A stretch of DNA of 57,044 nucleotides. It comes from Candidatus Venteria ishoeyi. GTDB lineage: Bacteria; Pseudomonadota; Gammaproteobacteria; Beggiatoales; Beggiatoaceae. Shown here one piece after another: positions 9,290 to 18,486 of the stretch (position 1 is the first letter of the stretch; each line of letters opens with the position of its first letter). Under the pieces are notes generated by a model. That model searched no databases and was not told the DNA's origin. It saw only the letters and a list, made by a program, of their open reading frames with translations. Made by a program: the position numbers and the translations under genes. Where the stretch lies: assembly GCF_030378065.1 (NCBI RefSeq), contig NZ_JAUCGJ010000029.1, positions 2,646 to 59,689 on the forward strand, read 5' to 3'.

Positions 9290-11584
9290 TTAATCATGAA
9301 ATCCACTGGGCAACCAGTCATCGACAGCATTAGGTACGCCTGGTGCAGAGGTCAAAATAAAACGGCTTTGATCTGCTTCTTGTTCCGCGCAGGGAGTTTG
9401 TTCCAAGTCCTTTTGAGTCAGCAGTTCTGTCGCGGGAGGAATCAGTTCGCCGGTAAATTGGGATTGCGGTGATTCGATCACCACCTCGCCATCAACACCG
9501 CGTTGTGAAGTTGCATCAATGGCACTGCTGTGACTAAGCAGCAGACGTTGTGACTGCACCTGAATATTACCACCGTTACCATCAAAAGCCTGGGCTAATA
9601 ATTGCCCATTATTTAAAACCACAAAACGCGGACGATTGATTTGAATATCGCCGCCACTACCCGCACCGCGTTGCACGCTGCTGGTGACTTTACTGTTAAA
9701 GGCATATAAACGCTGTTGGGTATTGATCAAAATCTGCCCACCACCGGCATTTTTAGCCTCAGTATTAATTTGTGCATTGTGGGTTAAATCCAGGGCATTA
9801 TTAACATTCAGCAGAATATTACCGGAATTACCTGCATAGGTTTCAGTGCTTTGGCTGGCAGAGGCAATGCCGCCACCATTTGTTAAGTGAATATTTTCAG
9901 CATCGATCTGAATCTGTCCAGCATTACCACTGCCTGCGGTAATACTGGAAACCACAGCTTGATTGCTGGTAGTTAAGGTTTCTGTTTGCAGATAAATATT
10001 ACCGCCATTGCCAGCATCAGCCGCAGTTGACTCTGAACTGGAATACAATCCGGCATTATCTTTCATTTGTATATTTTGGGCGAGCAGTTGAATATCACCA
10101 CCAGTACCGGAACCAAAACTACTGCTGGAGAGGCGTGCCTGTGAGCCTAATTCAATATTATTGGCCTGGATATTTAAGTTACCGGCTTGACCCTTGCCAT
10201 AGGTATCGGAAAAAATACTGGTTCTTCCGGTTTCATGCTGTCCGCTTAAACTCAGTAAGCCATTAGCATGTAAAAGAATAGAACCACTATCACCCTCCAG
10301 TGTGCCGGTAATAATTGTGCCTCCACTACGCATATGCGCATCATTAGCCACCTGGATATTGATATTACCGCCTTGACCACTGCCATAACTGGTACTACTG
10401 ATGGTTCCCGCATCACTGATTTCGAGACTGCCGACATTTACTTCAATTGTACCTGCATCACCGGCTGGGCCTTCCTGATTTTCACTATTGGAAAACAGAC
10501 CGCTGAAGGGATAATCAGTCTCAGCATAAGACAGGCTTTTATTAATAGTGAGTTTGTCTGTCACATTAACTGTTAGTTTTCCACCTTGTCCGCTACCGGC
10601 AGTGCTGGTATTCAGGTTTGCGGCATTGCTGATAGTCATGCTTTTTGCGTTAACCTGTAACGTACCTGCATCACCTGTCCCAAAAGTTTTAGTATTGATT
10701 TCAGTATTATCCAGGCTTAAATTTTTGGCCTGGATTTGCACCTGTCCCGTTGTCTGACTACGGGTTTTGGCTTTGAGTGCGCTGTTTTGGAGTTGCACAT
10801 CCCCCCCATGAATAAACAAGCTGCCACCCACAGTTTGGCTGACTTCCAACTCACTGGCATTTAGCTGTATATCAGCACCATTTGTTATATCTGCTATCGC
10901 ATTGGTTGCCAATTCCCCCGGCTCTTGAGTGGCAAGTAACTGGATAGTACCACTGGCTGTTTTTAATTGGCTGCCATCCAGGTTAATGGGGCCGCCCGCG
11001 ACCAGGAAATGCTGACCATTCGTCAGGCTTAGTTGACTGTCAGTAAAGCTGACAGGCGCGCTGTTTTGATTAATAAAGCCAAATGCAGCAGGTGATGCAT
11101 TGCTTAAGTTGGAGGGTATTGAATTCGGTTGCGCAGAAAAGCGCAAATCATCAGTTAAACGCAAATAATCTGCGCTGCTGACATAAAAAGAACTGCCGAG
11201 ATTCAAGCTGGCTTGTTCACCAAATTGCACCCCGGCAGGATTAAATAAATAAAAACCGGCACCGGCAATATCGCTGCTTAACATCCCGTTAATAAAAGAT
11301 GTCTTGCCGCCAGTGACGCGGCTGATAATGTTAGAAACAGAATCAGGCCCGGAGAAAGTTGCGCTTTCTCCGGTCTGAAGATTCAATTGGCTGAAACTGT
11401 GAAACAAGTTCCCGCCTGCCTGCTGGCCCAAATCCGCAGTTACCTGGTAATTTGGGCCAGCAAGCGCACCTGTCTGGCCTAATGTGCCATCTAATACCAC
11501 CTCAGCATAAACGGCTGAGCATAACAAACTGGTAAGCGTGGCGCACAGGCCAGCGCTGAAATTAGCGCACAGGTGCATTTTCAT
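9290..11584 (-). CDS. TPS-type filamentous haemagglutinin exoprotein
   Basis: 764 residues. After a Sec signal peptide (to about residue 28, ...SAVYA) comes a two-partner-secretion domain: residues 29-170 with the strand pattern VVLDGTLGQ, the FHSF...LNL core and the NPAGVQFG motif that marks FHA N-terminal domains. The rest is a series of about 25-residue repeats rich in G-N-G-G-x-I and Q-I-x-I-x-A, typical of a right-handed beta-helix. Such proteins are exported through an outer-membrane TpsB/ShlB pore, but no TpsB gene is in this window. It is the last gene of a three-gene minus-strand locus and starts 8 bp after its upstream neighbour, so a single transcript is likely. The role is probably surface attachment or interaction; no toxin domain is visible at the C-terminus, which ends PSGFHD. 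Confidence 0.88.
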   Translation of the reverse strand: MKMHLCANFSAGLCATLTSLLCSAVYAEVVLDGTLGQTGALAGPNYQVTADLGQQAGGNLFHSFSQLNLQTGESATFSGPDSVSNIISRVTGGKTSFINGMLSSDIAGAGFYLFNPAGVQFGEQASLNLGSSFYVSSADYLRLTDDLRFSAQPNSIPSNLSNASPAAFGFINQNSAPVSFTDSQLSLTNGQHFLVAGGPINLDGSQLKTASGTIQLLATQEPGELATNAIADITNGADIQLNASELEVSQTVGGSLFIHGGDVQLQNSALKAKTRSQTTGQVQIQAKNLSLDNTEINTKTFGTGDAGTLQVNAKSMTISNAANLNTSTAGSGQGGKLTVNVTDKLTINKSLSYAETDYPFSGLFSNSENQEGPAGDAGTIEVNVGSLEISDAGTISSTSYGSGQGGNINIQVANDAHMRSGGTIITGTLEGDSGSILLHANGLLSLSGQHETGRTSIFSDTYGKGQAGNLNIQANNIELGSQARLSSSSFGSGTGGDIQLLAQNIQMKDNAGLYSSSESTAADAGNGGNIYLQTETLTTSNQAVVSSITAGSGNAGQIQIDAENIHLTNGGGIASASQSTETYAGNSGNILLNVNNALDLTHNAQINTEAKNAGGGQILINTQQRLYAFNSKVTSSVQRGAGSGGDIQINRPRFVVLNNGQLLAQAFDGNGGNIQVQSQRLLLSHSSAIDATSQRGVDGEVVIESPQSQFTGELIPPATELLTQKDLEQTPCAEQEADQSRFILTSAPGVPNAVDDWLPSGFHD

Positions 11585-11592
11585 TGAATCTC

Positions 11593-14505
11593 CTATTGTG
11601 GAACAACAACCTTCAATATCAAAGGAATCACCAGCTTACGGGATTGATAAGGCGCATGCAATATAAAGCGATCTTGTGCATCCATCATAAAGTTACCCGC
11701 TGCATCGGTTGCCAGTTGCGTGGCCTGCTCGGTTCCGCGCGCAATATTGGGTGCTTCAGTCACAAAGTCCGGCACGATATCATACAGATCCGGGCCTAAC
11801 TGAACCCGGAAACTGCCGTCAACCCGCTGGTAAATATCTGTTGTCGGAATACCCAGAAGATTTGCCAACATCTCCATAAATAAATCGGCATCAGGTACGG
11901 TTGGATAAACAGTTTGTGTCAGACCCGCACATTCTTCAACACCGGTATCCTGACCATAGACCAATTCTGCAAATGGGTTTTCACCTGTGCGACGTGCCGG
12001 GTAGGTATACAAACCTGCTGCCTGTTGACTGCGACGGAAGTTACTACTGCCACCACTGGGTTTGAATGACTGTGGATTATTACTAAACTGGCGACGGTTG
12101 CTTGTGCCGGAAGTTGTAGCTGGCATAAATACCGCAATACCATTTTGATCCATGCTCAATTGACTGCCTGGATTATTGGTATCACCTACGCCTAAGGCTT
12201 TCGCCATACAGGTCATGTTAGGTGGACCAAAGCTGACGCCAAATTGTTTGCCGTGATCGGTTGTGACTAAAAACTCTCCCGTCATCGGATCTTCACTAAT
12301 ACCCTCTGGCGTGCCTTCCGGTGCTTCCCGAATGGCATCTGGAGTCAGCATCAGGTCAAAACCGATACCGGCAAAATCTCCTTCACCATCCAGAGAGATA
12401 AAGCCTTCTGCGTCCTGTTTAAAACCAAAGCCAGGGAAGAAATCAGCCATCACTCGATCCATTTGATCCAATGCAGGCTCACCAGCACCACCTAAACCAA
12501 AGCCTTTTGCCAGGTTATGCGGTTCAAGGCGGAAATCAATATCGCTGCCAAAGACATCTGCACCAAACTCTAAAATAGGCATGGGCAGGCGTTGACCATC
12601 AAACTCATTACCCGTAAAGAGCAATTCTCCAGTGTTCGGATCAATGCTGACACCTGGTGGCAAGAAGCCTTCTACCAGCGCCAGATCATCAGCGGAAACG
12701 CCGTCAGCGGCAATGGTATCCAGGTTAGCCAGAATTTCCAGCATTTCAAATGGATTCTCTTGTGCCAATTGTGTCAGTGCTGCATCAGGCAAGGCATCAA
12801 AACGCTCAGGTGTCCAATCATTAAACACGCGGGGCGGTAAGCCATGCAAATGGTCAGCACCTAAACCGGCTAAGGCAGCATCAGGCAGTTGCATGAATTG
12901 CTCGCTATCCATTCCCATCAGGCAATCACCACCCAGGTTACCAACCTTCGCTGCATCCATTTGACCAAACATCAAAGGCGGCAGGTTTTCACAATCTTCA
13001 TGATCCATGCCCTGGAAGGCATCATCTGGTAAGCCGAAGAAGACATCTTGCTGGATATCCATCCATAGTTCAGGTGGTAGCGCGGCAATATCATGCCGAT
13101 CCAGACCCTGCAAGGCATCAGGATTAAGACGGTTAAATTGCGTTGGAGTTAAGCCTCTTAAAGCTTTCGGTGGTAATGCACCAATCTGTTCCTGTGAAAA
13201 ATCATCAAAAACGTCTGGTGGGAAGTTAAAGAATTCTTGACCATCCATATCCATTAAAACATCCAGCGGCAGTGCTTGTACCTGCCCACTGTTCAGATGA
13301 CCATAAGCATCTGGGCGGAATCCATCAAACTGCTCGGGTGTCATGCCGGCAAAAAAGTCAGGTGATAATCGATTAATATCATCTTCACCAAAGAAGTTAA
13401 ATAAGGCGGGATCATTAATCAATTCCGGTCTATCAAAATCCGTGGGGTTAAAGAGACCATCGCCTTCACAATAGGTTTTGCCTAAAATCTGATCTTCGAT
13501 ACAAAGTCTGCCTTGATCATCGCAGGATACATTGTTATTAGGATCATTATCATCAATACAGACAAAACCTTGATTATGATTAGCATCACAGGTCATGCCA
13601 TTATCCGGATCATGAATACAAGCGGGTGGGATTTCATGACAGAAAATACCTTCTAAAGGATTTTCCTCGCAAATAGGATGTCCCTTTGCATCGCAATAAA
13701 TACCCTCATCAGGATTTTCTTCGCATTGTACGTCACCACAGGAAATGCCCAATTCCTCATCCGGGAAACAAAGCTGCTTGCCTCGTTCATCACAAAACAG
13801 GTTTTTACTGGGATCTTCAACGCAGACACCGGGAACATCTTCACAACCCGGGAGTCCTGGCCTAATGAGATCAACACGGCAAATCTTATGACCAAACTCA
13901 TCACAGAATAAACCTCTTTCCGGCGCATCCATACAGAACTTAGGTTGTTCCCCTGTACATTCTGGCATATCCTTATTAATCAATAATGAGCAATCAATAG
14001 GGGGTGGTGTGTTTGTTGTACAACCAGGATCGACATTAGGATCGCAAGCTGCTGGATCAACGGAATCCTGGCAGGCAGGATCGACATTAGGATCACAAGC
14101 TTGCGGATCAACGGGATCCTGGCAGGCAGGATTGACATTAGGATCACAAGCTTGCGGATCAACGGGATCCTGGCAGGCAGGATTGACATTAGGATCACAA
14201 GCTGGCGGTTCAACGGGATCCTGGCAGGCAGGATTGACATTAGGATCACAAGCTGGTGGTTCAACGGGATCCTGGCAGATAGGATCGATATCAGGATCAC
14301 AAGCTGGTGGTTCAACGGGATCCTGGCAGGCAGGATTGACATTAGGATCGCAAGGTGGAGGATTGGTTAAACAGATTGGATCATCAGGATTAAAATTAGG
14401 ATCAGCCGGATCACAAACATCCGCGCTGGCAGTATTCATCCATCCCGCCAAGGTCATACAACTGCCAAATAGCAGCAATTGCCTCATCGTTATTGGTATT
14501 TTCAT
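11593..14505 (-). CDS. Large exported Cys-rich and 16-residue-repeat protein, unknown function
   Basis: 970 residues, with a signal peptide ending near residue 28 (...NTASA). Three visible regions follow. First, seven 17-residue repeats of the form CDPNVNPACQDPVEPPA (two Cys each). Second, about eight Cys-containing segments of 20-25 residues with C-D-x-x-G-x-x-x-C spacing, rich in D, E and N. Third, thirteen consecutive 16-residue repeats of the form L-P-P-x-x-x-x-G-M-x-x-E-Q-F-x-x (coding bases about 12740-13375). The C-terminal 400 residues form an unrecognised domain. I know no defined function for this architecture. Its position between a DUF928 protein and a haemagglutinin exoprotein suggests a surface or matrix role in the same export locus. 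The acidic Cys-rich repeats could bind calcium or form disulphide-stiffened stalks; both are inference. Confidence 0.8.
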   Translation of the reverse strand: MKIPITMRQLLLFGSCMTLAGWMNTASADVCDPADPNFNPDDPICLTNPPPCDPNVNPACQDPVEPPACDPDIDPICQDPVEPPACDPNVNPACQDPVEPPACDPNVNPACQDPVDPQACDPNVNPACQDPVDPQACDPNVDPACQDSVDPAACDPNVDPGCTTNTPPPIDCSLLINKDMPECTGEQPKFCMDAPERGLFCDEFGHKICRVDLIRPGLPGCEDVPGVCVEDPSKNLFCDERGKQLCFPDEELGISCGDVQCEENPDEGIYCDAKGHPICEENPLEGIFCHEIPPACIHDPDNGMTCDANHNQGFVCIDDNDPNNNVSCDDQGRLCIEDQILGKTYCEGDGLFNPTDFDRPELINDPALFNFFGEDDINRLSPDFFAGMTPEQFDGFRPDAYGHLNSGQVQALPLDVLMDMDGQEFFNFPPDVFDDFSQEQIGALPPKALRGLTPTQFNRLNPDALQGLDRHDIAALPPELWMDIQQDVFFGLPDDAFQGMDHEDCENLPPLMFGQMDAAKVGNLGGDCLMGMDSEQFMQLPDAALAGLGADHLHGLPPRVFNDWTPERFDALPDAALTQLAQENPFEMLEILANLDTIAADGVSADDLALVEGFLPPGVSIDPNTGELLFTGNEFDGQRLPMPILEFGADVFGSDIDFRLEPHNLAKGFGLGGAGEPALDQMDRVMADFFPGFGFKQDAEGFISLDGEGDFAGIGFDLMLTPDAIREAPEGTPEGISEDPMTGEFLVTTDHGKQFGVSFGPPNMTCMAKALGVGDTNNPGSQLSMDQNGIAVFMPATTSGTSNRRQFSNNPQSFKPSGGSSNFRRSQQAAGLYTYPARRTGENPFAELVYGQDTGVEECAGLTQTVYPTVPDADLFMEMLANLLGIPTTDIYQRVDGSFRVQLGPDLYDIVPDFVTEAPNIARGTEQATQLATDAAGNFMMDAQDRFILHAPYQSRKLVIPLILKVVVPQ
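12740..13375 (-). repeat. Thirteen degenerate 16-residue protein repeats
   Basis: The protein shows thirteen consecutive units of 16 residues with conserved Leu-Pro at the start, Gly-Met or Gly-Leu in the middle and a Gln/Glu-Phe-x-x-Leu end. DNA identity between units is low, so this is an old protein repeat. A helical solenoid is the simplest fold to expect. Confidence 0.8.
14011..14370 (-). repeat. 51-bp coding tandem repeat (17-residue units)
   Basis: Six full units and one partial unit of 51 bp encode the CDPNVNPACQDPV-type repeat. Several units differ at only a few bases, so unit number can change by slippage or recombination without a frameshift. Confidence 0.9.
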
Positions 14506-14555
14506 TACAAACTCCTTATAGACTGTTATAAAAACCTGGCAATAAATAGCCTTAA

Positions 14556-15440
14556 TTATTGTCCAAGCTTCGTATCATAAACTGCGACTTTCGGCATCCC
14601 AACCTGTTCAATCAGGGCTGCACGATGTTGATGCAATAGGGCATTATCCGGGTTGGTCGCAATCAACCGCGAAATCGAAGTAATACTGTCATACCAGTAA
14701 CCATGACGGGCATAAAACGCATATTGCTTATCCGTATGATTCTGTTGCTGGGTTAAAGTTGCAGAAAGTGGAGCATGTGCAATTGTCGCGCTGGCAACCA
14801 TATCACCTGAACGTTGCGTTTCATCCAGAACAATACTGACAAACCACTCATATTCGGTATCAGGTTTTAAGGATACGCCATAATCTACCAGAGAGATCGC
14901 ATGTACACCCCGTTGCCAGCCACCATCCGGGGTTTTTAATGAAACCTCGACAATCGGCTCAATCTGTTGGCTGTCATTTAACACAAATTCTATTGATTCT
15001 GGCCAGGGATCGGATAAATACCAATACAGTACCGGTTGGGGTTGGCTGCTTAAACCCGTATGCTTGGGCGACAAGGGCGCTAAGAGCGCGGGTAATAAAA
15101 TAATAGTTTCTTCAGCGTCATTCTGACCCCGGGAAACACCTCGTGATACGCCTCGGGAAACGCCTCGGGAAACGCCTCGGGAAACACCTCGTGATACGCC
15201 TCGTGAAACACCTCGTGAAACACCTCGTGAAACACCTCGTGAAACACCTCGCTGAGTTGTTCCTGAACTGTCATCCGCTAAACCAGCTTCCCGGCGGCGA
15301 GGTAATAAATCAGCGGCAGGAGGCTGATAATGTGGCGCTGCTTCTATTATATTATCTGATTTTGCATTGTCGGCATAAACTGTCGTCATTGTGGAACATG
15401 ATAAAATGACTATGGTAATAAAAAACAAGATAAATCGCAT
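14556..15440 (-). CDS. DUF928-family exported protein with RGVS repeat tract
   Basis: 294 residues. It has a signal peptide (cleavage near residue 24, after VYA). A low-complexity tract follows with ten consecutive RGVS tetrapeptides, coded by 12-bp repeats at about 15129-15252. The remainder matches the DUF928 pattern: VLYWYLSDPWPESIEFVL, then a Y-E-W-F-V-S-I strand, an RSGD segment and a helical tail. DUF928 proteins, known mainly from cyanobacteria and large gammaproteobacteria, often sit beside haemagglutinin-type exoproteins and CHAT proteins; their function is unknown. Here it is first in a minus-strand locus, 50 bp upstream of the Cys-rich protein. Ribosome binding is supported by a GGAGG-like stretch before the ATG (reverse complement of about 15441-15455). 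Confidence 0.85.
   Translation of the reverse strand: MRFILFFITIVILSCSTMTTVYADNAKSDNIIEAAPHYQPPAADLLPRRREAGLADDSSGTTQRGVSRGVSRGVSRGVSRGVSRGVSRGVSRGVSRGVSRGVSRGQNDAEETIILLPALLAPLSPKHTGLSSQPQPVLYWYLSDPWPESIEFVLNDSQQIEPIVEVSLKTPDGGWQRGVHAISLVDYGVSLKPDTEYEWFVSIVLDETQRSGDMVASATIAHAPLSATLTQQQNHTDKQYAFYARHGYWYDSITSISRLIATNPDNALLHQHRAALIEQVGMPKVAVYDTKLGQ
15128..15252 (-). repeat. 12-bp coding microrepeat (RGVS)n
   Basis: About ten units of 12 bp with two main variants (ending GGGAAACGC/ACCTC or GTGAAACACCTC types). Changing copy number keeps the frame, so the basic RGVS linker can vary in length between strains. Confidence 0.92.
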
Positions 15441-16013
15441 GGGAGATGCCTCCTGGATAAACTTTGGATGTCAGGGTTTTATTCTTAAATAACCTGAGTT
15501 TGGTATAAGCCCAATCAGCATTAAAGGCACTGAAAACCACTGACACCTCACGCTAACAATTAACAACATGTGCAGGATTTGAGTATTTTCAGTTAAAAAT
15601 CTTATGTCAGGTTCAGGTTACACAAGATATACTGTAAGCAAATATGTATCTTAGTCTAAAAGGTTGCAGGATGAATGGAATAATCTAAACGATAGCAGGT
15701 TAGCTATGATGACAATACAACTTATGTTACCCCGTACACTCAACTTTATTAAATCAGTAAAATACAACGTATCATGCTCTGAAATTATAACAATGACTCG
15801 AACACTTTCAAGTGACAACAGTTCCGTTATCAAGCAAAAGAATATACCTGCAACATATATCAGTCCTATAATAAAAATAAGACCATGTTATTAATCTTAG
15901 GGGCTATCCAATAATAAATTTCCAGAGATTGCATAATCATATTATTCATACTCAAGACATGGCAAATGGAAAGTTATTACAGGACGGTTTCTAAGCATAC
16001 AGAGGCTTAAATC
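15441..16013. other. 573-bp intergenic stretch
   Basis: This AT-rich gap between divergent genes must hold the promoters of the DUF928 locus (minus) and the Memo gene (plus). One copy of the 65-bp dispersed repeat lies at 15494-15555. A 76-codon open frame at 15664-15894 has no good ribosome binding site and no family features, so I do not call it a gene. Confidence 0.6.
15494..15555 (+). repeat. 65-bp dispersed repeat, copy 1
   Basis: It shares the order CTGAGTT..., ...GAAAACC-CT-ACACCTCACGCT with copies at 28555-28618 and (inverted) 40558-40620. All are intergenic and end with the CCTCACGCT block. Confidence 0.7.
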
Positions 16014-16808
16014 ATGTTTGAACAAATCCGTCCCCCTGCCGTTGCTGGCTTTTTTTATCCTGCTGAACAAACTGAACTTGAGAACATGTTACAAGGCTTT
16101 CTTCAGGTTTCTGTGGATTCAGACCTGCAAATACCGCCTAAGGCAATAATTGTGCCTCATGCAGGTTATATCTATTCCGGTTCAGTTGCCGCCAGTGCTT
16201 ATGTCCGTTTGCAACCAGTACAGGAAAAAATTCGGCGCGTGGTGTTGCTAGGGCCTTCGCATCATGTGCCATTTCGTGGACTGGCAACCAGCAGCGCTAC
16301 ATATTTTGCGACGCCATTGGGTGAAGTAAAACTGGATACAGACAGCACTGAAAAAGTATTGCAATTACCGCAGGTGGGAATGCTGGATGCAGCCCATGAA
16401 CAGGAACACAGCCTGGAAGTACATTTGCCGTTTCTGCAAATGCTGCTGGATGATTTTGTACTGCTACCGCTAGTTGTGGGTGATGCCAATGCAGCAGCCG
16501 TGGCACAAGTGCTGGAACAGGTTTGGGGTGGTGAGGAAACGCTGATAGTCATCAGTTCCGATCTCAGCCATTTTCATGATTATCAAACGGCGCAACAACT
16601 GGATGCGCAGACCTCAAAAGCCATTACCAGCCTGGAGCAAACCCCGTTACGTGGTGAGCAGGCTTGTGGTTGCAAACCAGTTAATGGTCTGCTGAAAGTG
16701 GCTAGAGACAAACATTTAAGCGTGGATGTTGTGGATTTACGCAATTCTGGCGATACTGCCGGTTCCAAAGATCGCGTTGTAGGATATGGGGCTTATGTCT
16801 TTCACTGA
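16014..16808 (+). CDS. amrB: AmmeMemoRadiSam system protein B (MEMO1 family)
   Basis: 264 residues covering the whole MEMO1 family: the start RPPAVAGFFYPA, the P-H-A-G-Y-x-Y-S-G motif near residue 50, GPSHHVPF, the E-H-S-L-E-V-H-L-P-F motif near 127 and SSDLSHFHDY near 180. These conserved His and acidic residues form the metal/dioxygenase-like active site in the fold. The bacterial function is not established. It overlaps the AMMECR1-like gene downstream by 23 bp, the classical A/B pairing. The third member, a radical SAM protein, is not in the window. Confidence 0.92.
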   Translation: MFEQIRPPAVAGFFYPAEQTELENMLQGFLQVSVDSDLQIPPKAIIVPHAGYIYSGSVAASAYVRLQPVQEKIRRVVLLGPSHHVPFRGLATSSATYFATPLGEVKLDTDSTEKVLQLPQVGMLDAAHEQEHSLEVHLPFLQMLLDDFVLLPLVVGDANAAAVAQVLEQVWGGEETLIVISSDLSHFHDYQTAQQLDAQTSKAITSLEQTPLRGEQACGCKPVNGLLKVARDKHLSVDVVDLRNSGDTAGSKDRVVGYGAYVFH

Positions 16809-17349
16809 AACTGAACAAAATACCTTGCGTCAAGTGGCAATTGATGCCATCAGCTACGCTCTGGAAACGGGCAAGTCATTTACGCTGGATCCGCAGACTT
16901 ACCCGGAAAAATTACAGGAAATCAAGGCCTGCTTTGTGACGCTGAATAAAGATAAGGCCTTGCGTGGTTGTATCGGTAGCTTAACTGCCCACCGCCCACT
17001 GGTGGCGGATATTGCTGCTAATGCCCAGGCCGCAGCCTTCTCTGACCCACGTTTTCCACCACTAACAGCAATGGAATGGCCCAACCTGAGCCTGCATTTA
17101 TCGGTATTAAGCACCCCTAAAGCCATGCACTTTAAGGATGAAGCCGATTTAATCACCCAATTGCGTCCCGGTATTGATGGTTTGATACTGAATGTCGCTG
17201 GGCATCGAGGTACATTTTTACCTGCCGTTTGGGAAATCCTGCCTGATCCGGTATTGTTCCTGGCGCAATTAAAACAAAAAGCGGGTTTACCCTCAAATTT
17301 CTGGTCGGATGATGTGGAGATTTTCCGTTATCAGACAGAAATGTTTTAA
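16786..17349 (+). CDS. amrA: AmmeMemoRadiSam system protein A (AMMECR1 family)
   Basis: 187 residues covering the full AMMECR1 domain, including the signature LRGCIGSLTAHRPL near residue 60, the segment AFSDPRFPPL and the end motif FLPAVWEILPDP. Function is unknown beyond association with Memo and a radical SAM enzyme. The start is uncertain: ATG at 16786 and ATG at 16795 are both possible, and the second has a GGGG stretch about 5 bp upstream. The gene overlaps the MEMO1-like gene, so the two are translationally coupled. It converges on waaF, the two stops overlapping by 4 bp. Confidence 0.92.
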   Translation: MGLMSFTETEQNTLRQVAIDAISYALETGKSFTLDPQTYPEKLQEIKACFVTLNKDKALRGCIGSLTAHRPLVADIAANAQAAAFSDPRFPPLTAMEWPNLSLHLSVLSTPKAMHFKDEADLITQLRPGIDGLILNVAGHRGTFLPAVWEILPDPVLFLAQLKQKAGLPSNFWSDDVEIFRYQTEMF

Positions 17350-18356
17350 ATTAGCCTGCTCACGTCCTGCGGGAGAATGTCGCTAAGACAGGCCAAGTGC
17401 CCCAGTGGGCATTGGCGTTTAAAGCAGGGGCTGCAATCTAAATCTAGGGACAGGATATGTGCATTTTCACTTAAAGGCGGGGTGAAGCCAGGGTCTGATG
17501 AACCATATAAAGCAACTAAAGGCCGGTTTAAGGCGGCAGCAACATGCATTAGGCCCGAATCATTGCTGATAACGCTGTGAGCGATGGATAATAAATCAAT
17601 GGCCTGTGCCAAGCTGGTTTTGCCACATAAGTTTTGACATGAACCGCCAGTCAGTTGATTGATGGTTTCCGCAGTGGCACGGTCTTTTTCTGAGCCAAAC
17701 AGCCATATCTGCCAACCTTGTTCGAGTTGATGTTGCGCCACCTCGGCAAAATGTTCAGGCGGCCAGCATTTGGCTGGGCCGTATTCTGCGCCAGGGCATA
17801 AGGCCAATATCGGTTTATCCTGCTGCAAGCCAAAACTGTTCAGGGCGCGTTGAACAGCCGCCGGGGAAATTTGCAGCGCGGGAATTGGCAGTGGCTTCGG
17901 CAAGGGTGCATTTTCCGGCAAGGCCAAAGCCACAAACCGATCCACGGTGCGGGTCAGTTCGTTTTTATCCAGTTTGCGCGCCTGATTTAGCAGGAAATAA
18001 CGTAATTCTCCAACATAACCACGGCGCTGCGGAATATTTGCCCAGAAAGGAATCAAGGCGGATTTTAGGGAATTGGGCAGCACCAGCGCTTGTTGATACG
18101 CTGTCTTGCGCAAGGATTTTGCCAGTTGATAACGTACCCCCAGCGCCAGTTTGCCATGCCCGACGGGTTGACAAATAGCATTTCTGACCTCCGGCATACG
18201 TTCCAGCAAAGGCAGGCTCCAGGCAGGAGCCAGCACGTCAATGGCGCGTTCTGGACTTTGTTGTTTAAGCACCTTAAACAGACTTTGTGCCATGACCATA
18301 TCACCAACCCAGGAAGGGCCAATAATCAGCGTGGCGGAGTGGTGAGAATTAGGCAT
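17346..18356 (-). CDS. waaF: ADP-heptose:LPS heptosyltransferase II
   Basis: 336 residues of the GT9 heptosyltransferase family. The N-terminal GPSWVGDMVMAQSL is characteristic of WaaF. The donor-binding half carries LCPGAEYGPAKCWP and SNDSGLMHVAAAL followed by LYGSSDPGFTPPL. It adds the second heptose to the LPS inner core at the inner membrane, so the cell makes heptose-containing LPS. No other LPS core gene is adjacent. The start ATG near 18356 follows an A/T-rich stretch. Confidence 0.92.
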   Translation of the reverse strand: MPNSHHSATLIIGPSWVGDMVMAQSLFKVLKQQSPERAIDVLAPAWSLPLLERMPEVRNAICQPVGHGKLALGVRYQLAKSLRKTAYQQALVLPNSLKSALIPFWANIPQRRGYVGELRYFLLNQARKLDKNELTRTVDRFVALALPENAPLPKPLPIPALQISPAAVQRALNSFGLQQDKPILALCPGAEYGPAKCWPPEHFAEVAQHQLEQGWQIWLFGSEKDRATAETINQLTGGSCQNLCGKTSLAQAIDLLSIAHSVISNDSGLMHVAAALNRPLVALYGSSDPGFTPPLSENAHILSLDLDCSPCFKRQCPLGHLACLSDILPQDVSRLI

Positions 18357-18460
18357 GATATTGTATTTTAAGTGTTGTTGAAATGTTCAGGTGCAGATTG
18401 CAAAGCCACACCCGCCCAGTTGGAGTCTGAAAAATATGCCCAAGCCCAGGCTTGGACTCT

Positions 18461-18486
18461 TAGAATTTGGCCTAAGCCAAATTCTA
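18461..18486. terminator. Perfect 11-bp palindrome at the DUF29 stop codon
   Basis: TAGAATTTGGC and its exact complement are separated by a 4-base loop; the right arm includes the stop codon of the minus-strand DUF29 gene. No T tract follows on either strand, so this is a hairpin that may protect or end the transcript rather than a canonical intrinsic terminator. Confidence 0.55.

Noticed and set aside
14009-14521. Plus-strand open frame with SQAGGSTGSWQAG repeats
   Set aside because: It is the complement of the 51-bp repeats in the minus-strand gene, which has a signal peptide and an RBS.
15664-15894. 76-codon open frame
   Set aside because: No convincing ribosome binding site, no family pattern, AT-rich composition of an intergenic promoter region.
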